Shown here piece by piece: positions 61,501-64,000 of a stretch of 64,000 nucleotides of DNA; the stretch's first letter is position 1; each line of letters starts with the position of its first letter. This stretch comes from Membranipora membranacea (Eukaryota; Bryozoa; Gymnolaemata; Cheilostomatida; Membraniporidae). Where the stretch lies: assembly GCA_914767715.1 (NCBI GenBank), contig OU612068.1:4960001-5024000 (forward strand), read 5' to 3'. The position numbers were made by a program, and so were the translations under genes. The notes under the pieces were generated by a model, which saw only the letters and a list, made by a program, of their open reading frames with translations, did not search any database and was not told the DNA's origin.

Positions 61501-63764
61501 TTACATCACCACCATTTCGTAATCAGGGTAAGTCTGAGACGCGGCCAGAGTTTGTCTGGAGGCGTTTGTTTGTATCACATTCACGTCATGTCATATTGCA
61601 TCATTTATTATCAAATTTACTGATCTTAGATGATTTTCTTGAAGCTGTAGAAAATTTGCCACAGTTTGGACCAGATCAAAGACTTCATGAAAATGATTAT
61701 CAATTTAAAAATTTGATAAAAAATGACAGTATGGACCAAATTTTCTCTACCTAAGTTGTGTTGTCTTTATTCTCATGTATACTATGTTTTCAGTGAGTCG
61801 GACTAGAAGAAGCTCAAGTATAGATTCTAACTGCTCAGACTCTATCGCTCAGCCAGCCGTTATCCCTGCATGGAAAAGAGAATTAAACAAACAAAACTCC
61901 AGACGAATGATGGACCGGTAAGTTGTGTGCCCTTTTCTATTGTTGCTCATAATATCTATATTTATGTTTGACCAAGATTAGAAATGATAGCAATATTCAA
62001 GGATGATTGAAAAAAAAACCCAGTGCTGTTCAACAAGTTGGATCTTGAGGAACCAATATAACCCACCCAAGAAAAGATGGTGTTGCAATTTTTAGCAATT
62101 TAATTACTAAGGAACACTGATTTCTTTGCATAATACATATTTCTTATTACTGACAGCCAGGAAAAGTTGCAAAGGTAAAAGTATAATCAAGAAGAAAAGA
62201 TATTTAGTACTCACTATTAGCCCCACCAACAATGATTCTTCCAAACGCCCAAACTATTATAGCTTATAAGTCGATTTCCTTTCTCCCGCGGAAAGCTGCT
62301 GTATGTAAATAAAGCTGCTCATCTAATCACATCACATAGCCCTATCCTATCTTACAATTCTGATCCGATCCGTGTAGAAATAAATCATATAAAGGGATTC
62401 TGCCGTGACTGACCAGGACGATTGATAACAGGCGTACCTTAAACACCTTACCATTTGGACTAAAGATTGTCCCTATCTAAGATCCTCAATTTTTCCCTCC
62501 TAGCTCTCTGCCTATTCCTGTCACATTGGCCACATTTTCCTTGCGCTAAAACTATCCAGGGTAACGGTTCTGATGCTTCCATTTTCCTGTAATAACCTAA
62601 CCTAAGGTCAAATCATAAGCTTTATGAGGAAACCTGCTTGGTGCTTAGGAGGGATAAGATATCTGTCTAAGTTCTCGGGAGTTTAAAGCGACCAATGGTG
62701 ACCCTGGTGTTAAAGCGACCAATGGTGACCCTGTCTAAGTTCCTGGGCGTTTAAAGCGACCGATGGTGACCCTGGTGTTAGGTCATTCAGATCACGCCCT
62801 AACACTTTGCCTCCCTCAGTAATTGCCTTCCATTTAACTGGAAAAATTCTAATGGAGGCAAAGTGAACCTAACATGATCTTCTGAGTAAATAATATTGTC
62901 TTTATAACTAAGTTTGTTCACTATACCAGTGTTTGGTGTTGCCCCCTCCCCAAACCCAACTCCAAATACTGTTAGAAAGGAGAGAAAAACATGGTTTCTA
63001 TATGAGATGGTGTTTGATTGATCGATAATATTACAGGTATAGTAAGGTGGATCCGATAGCAGAGAAATCAGATACAGTGCAGACGGATAAGGAGAATAAT
63101 GACACTGTCGATGAGAAGGTGCCAGTCTGGAAACGTGAACTCAAGAGGCTCTCAAGTCGAAGTATGTGTCTGTTGTCATGTTACGCATACCCTAGCTGAA
63201 CTAATACAGGCCTGTATCAGGTGTTATGTGTGGGCGGTGATATGTTTGGTAGGTGTTACAAATAGGGAGGTGATTTGCAGGAAGCGAAGTAAGAGTAGGA
63301 TGAATCAGGTCCACGTGACTTTGTGGCCAACCTTTCATCAGCAGCTTGAGAAAGGATTCATTTTCATTTCATTGATGTACACACCATAATTATTGCTGTT
63401 GAGCTTCGACCAAGTTTGGTCCATTTGCCTGCATCCCAAGTCGCTCCCAATCTACTGGTCACGCCGCAGGCAAAGCTTTTGCCTTTGCCGCTTTGCCTGC
63501 AGCGTGACTGGTGGAAAGGAGCAACAGGAATGCAGGCAATTGGATTAAACTTGTTCTTGGTTGAGCTTAATAATATCTCATATCATAATAAATGTTATAT
63601 TGTATCTTGTATTGCTGATTAAACTAATGATTTTTGTTTGTCTACAGATTCTATAGTAGTTCCAGAAGAGGGAACTGAGGAATCCACCAAAGATTCCGGT
63701 GTTGGTCCTGAACCAGAGTTTATAAAACTTTTCAAAAAGAGGCAAGAAAGGCTTAAAAAGTCAG
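55588..63764 (+). CDS. Gene C: disordered Pro/Lys-rich protein with Trp/Phe-basic motifs, 3' partial
   Basis: Exons in consistent phase: 55588-55791, 56874-56954, 57337-57466, 58353-58495, 58697-58787, 59249-59340, 59652-60273, 60518-60667 (or to 60703), 60994-61011, 61456-61527, 61794-61917, 63037-63161, 63648-63764, continuing past the window; about 655 residues so far. It has an acidic Ser-rich start (MSLTEEESLDSPHC), a basic segment VMRRSVKMRKKPTRQGLRDS, and a long proline-rich exon. Then come spaced motifs of one style: APWKPKLRKVER, PDWIKQAAEKRKRA, PAWKRELNKQNSR, PVWKRELKRLSSR, PEFIKLFKKRQERLKK. The P-x-W/F followed by a basic helix resembles motifs in actin-capping regulators such as CRACD/KIAA1211 (DUF4592), but that is only a resemblance and I give no symbol. 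Exon 2 contains an internal 12-bp repeat (DQLPDQLPD). The first donor (GTAGAT) is weak. Confidence 0.72.
57065..57172. mobile_element. Foldback element, TAGATCAAGTTTGATCC family, in Gene C
   Basis: Begins CTAGATCAAATTTGATCCAA and ends TTGGATCATGCTTGATT, the reverse complement with a few changes. It lies in intron 2 of Gene C. The interior (GATGAGCCG.CTGCG.CTCAAACGCTAA) matches the Rab3-intron copy at 24836. Confidence 0.75.
58874..58969 (+). mobile_element. tRNA-derived SINE, second copy
   Basis: GGAGGTGGCTCAGTTGGTTC (A-box), GTGGGTTCGAAACC (B-box) and the same tail as the copy at 27640-27753 (CATCGACCACTGGGGTTTGG, then TTGGCCC). A further A-rich stretch ends near 59055 (AAAAAAAA). In a Gene C intron. 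Confidence 0.85.
60634..60705 (+). repeat. 36-bp tandem duplication spanning an exon-intron boundary
   Basis: AGAGAAAACGTGCCTCTCTA...GAACAAGGTA is present twice in a row. Each copy includes the exon end CAAG and its own GT donor (60668 GTAAGA, 60704 GTATGT). Since 36 is a multiple of three, use of the second donor adds 12 residues (GKRKRASLLIEQ) in frame. Confidence 0.9.
60755..60867. mobile_element. Foldback element, TAGATCAAGTTTGATCC family, in Gene C
   Basis: TAGATCAAGTTTGATCCAAT at the left and ATCGGATCAAACTCGATCT at the right. It begins only about 50 bp after the doubled donor of Gene C exon 8. Confidence 0.7.
60994..61011 (+). CDS. Candidate 18-nt microexon of Gene C
   Basis: TTTTTGACAG precedes and GTATGA follows an 18-base stretch encoding GSLQSK. 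Entry and exit phases (1 and 1) match the flanking exons, so it can be included or skipped without changing the frame. Supported only by splice signals and phase. Confidence 0.5.
62682..62776. repeat. Three-copy direct repeat in a Gene C intron
   Basis: TTAAAGCGACCAATGGTGAC(CCTG) occurs three times with short spacers containing CTAAGTTC and GGTGTTA. Immediately right, CTAACACTTTGCCTCC (about 62801-62816) and GGAGGCAAAGTGAACCTAAC (about 62853-62872) form a loose inverted pair. Confidence 0.75.
63401..63568. mobile_element. Larger foldback element related to the GATCAAGTTTGATCC family
   Basis: GACCAAGTTTGGTCCATTTG at the left and CAATTGGATTAAACTTGTTC near the right are diverged mirror images. 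The centre is a tighter inverted repeat (CACGCCGCAGGCAAAG... against CTTTGCCTGCAGCGTGACTG). In the last Gene C intron of the window. Confidence 0.65.
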
Positions 63765-64000
63765 GTATATACAATGTGTAGTTTGCAGACTTCTAGAAGC
63801 GATGAAGATGTAGTTTCTCCACAAGAATCGCTTGCTGATGATCATGTTTCCGATGCTATTTCGCTCGACATATTACTAATGTGCTACTGGCAATCTTTGT
63901 TGAGATATGGTGCATAGTTACCACATTATTACAATAATATCATTCTGGTCTGCTCAACCAACATCGTGAAGGAGTTCATTGGTGAGAAGACAGGAATATT

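Overview
This is a eukaryotic nuclear window from an invertebrate animal. It has A+T-rich sequence, many small exons with GT...AG boundaries, and long introns full of short inverted-repeat elements. Gene content (Rab3, a stand-alone peptidylglycine hydroxylase, the axonemal dynein assembly factor DNAAF4) points to an animal with neurons and motile cilia. A lophotrochozoan-type invertebrate is my guess, but the sequence alone does not fix the phylum. Exons below were assembled by hand from splice sites, reading phase and protein similarity; no database was searched.

Layout. 1-5.2 kb: about 2.6 copies of a ~2.0-kb tandem repeat that abuts and cuts off a GT11 fucosyltransferase-like exon. 5.2-9.7 kb: gene-poor, with a decayed YqaJ-type exonuclease relic. 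9.8-10.5 kb (minus): a caspase-like protease with catalytic His and Cys, its last exon interrupted by a 34-bp perfect palindrome flanked by a 10-bp direct repeat. 12.0-15.7 kb (plus): a complete 8-exon N-acetylneuraminate lyase. 16.7-18.4 kb: a hAT-type MITE with an 8-bp target duplication, then a 1.2-kb foldback element. 20.1-25.7 kb (plus): an isolated Gly/Asn/Leu-rich exon and a complete Rab3 with two mutually exclusive exons for the G4 (NKxD) region. 26.7-32.3 kb (minus): a 13-exon, 746-residue multi-pass membrane protein I do not recognise, head-to-head with DNAAF4.

32.26-49.72 kb is an 8.73-kb direct tandem duplication (I see three differences between copies). Each copy carries an entire DNAAF4 gene (plus) and the 3' seven exons of the PHM gene (minus). 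Only the right copy continues into the first three PHM exons (49.8-51.0 kb), so the left PHM is a 5'-truncated copy, and the right copy carries an orphan first exon of the membrane-protein gene. The junction shows 3 bp of microhomology.

51.5-64 kb (plus): a long, disordered, proline/lysine-rich protein (Gene C) with repeated Trp/Phe-basic motifs, starting head-to-head with PHM and running off the right edge. Its introns hold four copies or relatives of a foldback family and a tRNA-derived SINE.

The most unusual points are the Rab3 alternative G4 exons, the caspase-like exon broken by a tiny palindromic insertion, the very young tandem duplication with visible breakpoints, and a 36-bp duplication in Gene C that doubles a splice donor.
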